Of a stretch of 6,630 nt of DNA, positions 5,199 to 6,630 are shown one piece after another. The notes under the pieces are model-generated. The model was not told the origin of the DNA, made no database searches, and was given only the letters and a program-made list of their open reading frames with translations. The translations under genes and the position numbers were made by a program. The stretch lies in contig SXIZ01000169.1 in the NCBI GenBank assembly GCA_005779525.1, positions 1 through 6,630 of the forward strand. The letters are read 5' to 3'. Numbering within the stretch: position 1 is the stretch's first letter; the number at the start of each line of letters is the position of its first letter. The DNA comes from Methylococcaceae bacterium (GTDB taxonomy: Bacteria > Pseudomonadota > Gammaproteobacteria > Methylococcales > Methylomonadaceae).

Positions 5199-6027
5199 CG
5201 TGAGTCACCAGAGTAATACGCATAGATAAATCGATTGCCTTAACATCTTTGGTTAATGCGCCGATAGAAATGAAATTAACGCCTGTTTCCGCAACCTCAC
5301 GAATATTTTCCAGACGGATATTTCCAGAAGCTTCAAGTTCCACGGCACCTGCGGTCAGCTGCACTGCTTGACGCAAATCCGCCAACGAGAAATTATCCAA
5401 CATAATCCGATCCGGCTTAGCCAGTAAGGCTTCGTGTAATTCAGTTAAAGATTCTACTTCAACCTCGACCATCACATCGCTATGCTGCCGCGCCAAAGCA
5501 ATCGCTTGGGTGATAGAGCCTGCGGCGATAATATGATTTTCCTTAAGCAAAATCGCATCAAACAAACCAATCCGATGATTGATGCCACCACCGCAGCGTA
5601 CCGCATACTTTTGTGCCAATCGTAAACCGGGCAGGGTTTTGCGTGTATCCAGCACCTTGCATCCCGTGCCCGCCACCGCCTCGGCATAACGCCGAGCAAG
5701 GGAGGCGGTAGCAGATAGCGATTGCAATAAATTCAGCGCGGTCCGCTCCCCAGTTAATAAGCTGCGTGCGGCCCCCGATAAACTGCATAGCAGACTATTG
5801 GCAGGGACAAAATCCCCCTCCGCATACGCCCAGTCGATCACGACATCGGGTTGTAAGTGCAAGAACACTGCATTAAACCAGGCTTGCCCGCAGAGCACCA
5901 TAGACTCACGCGTATGCACTTCGGCCTGAGCTTGCATCGATTCGGGGATCAGATTGGCGGTTAAATCGCCACTACCTACATCTTCGGCCAAATAGGCTAG
6001 GATATCGGGAACAACATCGTTCGTCAT
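5188..6027 (-). CDS. nadC: Nicotinate-nucleotide pyrophosphorylase (quinolinate phosphoribosyltransferase, carboxylating)
   Basis: Converts quinolinate and PRPP to nicotinate mononucleotide, CO2 and pyrophosphate in de novo NAD synthesis; cytosolic dimer or hexamer. The 279 residues fit the family length. Landmarks are the N-terminal EDVGSGDLT (15-23), ERTALNLLQ with R95, LDTRKTLPGLR (126-136) with R129/K130, QKYAVRCGGGINHR (139-152), LLKENH (160-165) with K162, the acidic EVEVE strand (188-192), LDN (210-212) with D211, ASGN (233-236) and ISIGALTK (253-260). No expected active-site residue is missing. The Shine-Dalgarno is weak. It overlaps the flavin-reductase-like gene downstream and is divergent from ampD, 91 bp away, as in E. 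coli. Confidence 0.97.
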   Translation of the reverse strand: MTNDVVPDILAYLAEDVGSGDLTANLIPESMQAQAEVHTRESMVLCGQAWFNAVFLHLQPDVVIDWAYAEGDFVPANSLLCSLSGAARSLLTGERTALNLLQSLSATASLARRYAEAVAGTGCKVLDTRKTLPGLRLAQKYAVRCGGGINHRIGLFDAILLKENHIIAAGSITQAIALARQHSDVMVEVEVESLTELHEALLAKPDRIMLDNFSLADLRQAVQLTAGAVELEASGNIRLENIREVAETGVNFISIGALTKDVKAIDLSMRITLVTHDAK

Positions 6028-6080
6028 AAACAGGTCATCTAAATTAAAAATTCTGGCGTCAACTATAGCGTAAAGCTCAG

Positions 6081-6086
6081 TATAAT
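6081..6086 (+). promoter_or_regulatory. Candidate -10 element for ampD
   Basis: A consensus TATAAT lies 32 bp before the ampD ATG in the 91-bp nadC-ampD gap. No good -35 is found 16-18 bases upstream (best about GTCAAC at 6058). On the minus strand an overlapping TATACT (6084-6079) could serve nadC, also without a clear -35, so the two promoters may overlap back to back. Confidence 0.35.
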
Positions 6087-6118
6087 TCAGCGCAACTTAC
6101 AAAATCTCTGCTTTTTAT

Positions 6119-6630
6119 ATGCATATCGAACACCACCAACTCGATGCGGCAACTTTTATTGCCTCACCCAATTACGATGCCCGCAGCCTTCCTGACGATA
6201 TTTCATTAATTGTCATCCACTGTATCAGTTTGCCCCCGGGAGAGTTTGGACAAGATTTTATAACTGACTTATTCTGTAACCAGCTAGATCCTAACGCACA
6301 TCCCTATTTTGCGGATATTTATCAACTAAAAGTATCGGCACACCTATTAATTCGGCGCGATGCGGCAGTCATACAATATGTGGCCTTTGACCAGCGCGCC
6401 TGGCATGCAGGTGTGTCCCAATATCAAGGTCGAGAAAAATGCAATGATTTCTCCATCGGCATTGAGCTAGAAGGTATTGAGCATATTTCCTATACCGAAG
6501 CACAATACCAGCAGCTTGCTCGCGTGATCCAAGCATTATTGCAGCATTACCCAGGCTTATCCAAAGAGCGCATAGTCGCGCACAGCGAAATTGCCCCGAC
6601 GCGTAAAACCGATCCAGGGCCATTGTTTGA
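6119..6630 (+). CDS. ampD: 1,6-anhydro-N-acetylmuramyl-L-alanine amidase AmpD (3' end outside window)
   Basis: Cytosolic zinc amidase of peptidoglycan recycling that removes the stem peptide from 1,6-anhydro-MurNAc; in enterobacteria its loss raises AmpR/AmpC beta-lactamase expression. The frame runs from ATG 6119 off the window end with 170 full codons and no stop; the family is about 180-190 residues, so only a short tail is missing. Zinc ligands and catalytic residues match Citrobacter freundii AmpD: H34 (VIHCISLPPGEFG), E116 (GIELEG), H155 (VAHSEIAP), K163 and D165 (RKTDPGP). H34 and E116 fall at the identical numbers in that enzyme, which supports the chosen start, although no Shine-Dalgarno is visible. 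Divergent from nadC. Whether ampE follows cannot be seen. Confidence 0.95.
   Translation, partial: MHIEHHQLDAATFIASPNYDARSLPDDISLIVIHCISLPPGEFGQDFITDLFCNQLDPNAHPYFADIYQLKVSAHLLIRRDAAVIQYVAFDQRAWHAGVSQYQGREKCNDFSIGIELEGIEHISYTEAQYQQLARVIQALLQHYPGLSKERIVAHSEIAPTRKTDPGPLF

Noticed and set aside
5472..5788. Two further minus-strand open frames (75-76 codons) inside nadC
   Set aside because: They are out-of-frame shadows of nadC, which is intact and fully explains the region.
6369..6623. 84-codon open frame on the minus strand at the right edge
   Set aside because: It lies entirely antisense to ampD, whose frame carries all catalytic residues; the antisense product resembles nothing.
1..6630. 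Mobile element, prophage, CRISPR, toxin-antitoxin or defence system
   Set aside because: No transposase, integrase, terminal repeats, spacer array or paired small toxin/antitoxin genes are visible; most gene products belong to common housekeeping families.

Overview
The window looks like ordinary chromosomal DNA of a gammaproteobacterium with moderate G+C content. The main evidence is gene content: a glnK-amtB nitrogen pair, the proteobacterial ribosome-assembly factor DarP (YjgA), and nadC divergent from ampD, which is the arrangement known from Escherichia coli. The genus cannot be read from the sequence.

Layout. On the plus strand the window opens inside glnK (first ~21 residues missing), followed closely by amtB, the ammonium channel. 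amtB converges on a minus-strand block; a small hairpin lies in the 39-bp gap. That block, read right to left, holds a VanY-like M15 peptidase, a 62-residue two-helix membrane protein, and darP one base after it. Next comes a ~200-bp spacer that may carry a 39-codon plus-strand ORF, then ald (alanine dehydrogenase, minus). A 351-bp non-coding stretch rich in inverted repeats follows. The nadC to flavin-reductase-like operon (minus, 11-bp overlap) comes next. Finally ampD starts on the plus strand, divergent from nadC, and runs off the right edge with about 170 codons present.

How the genes relate. GlnK and AmtB form the classical nitrogen-sensing ammonium uptake module; Ald could release or fix ammonia through alanine/pyruvate, but its neighbourhood does not prove a link. 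AmpD (cytosolic muropeptide amidase) and the VanY-like peptidase, which lacks a signal peptide, could both act on recycled peptidoglycan in the cytoplasm; this is inference. NadC makes nicotinate mononucleotide for NAD, and the flavin-reductase-like gene overlapping it is probably co-translated.

No mobile element, CRISPR array, tRNA, rRNA or clearly new multi-gene system was seen. The least explained items are the small membrane protein coupled to darP, the signal-less M15 peptidase, the structured 351-bp spacer, and the possible 39-codon ORF.
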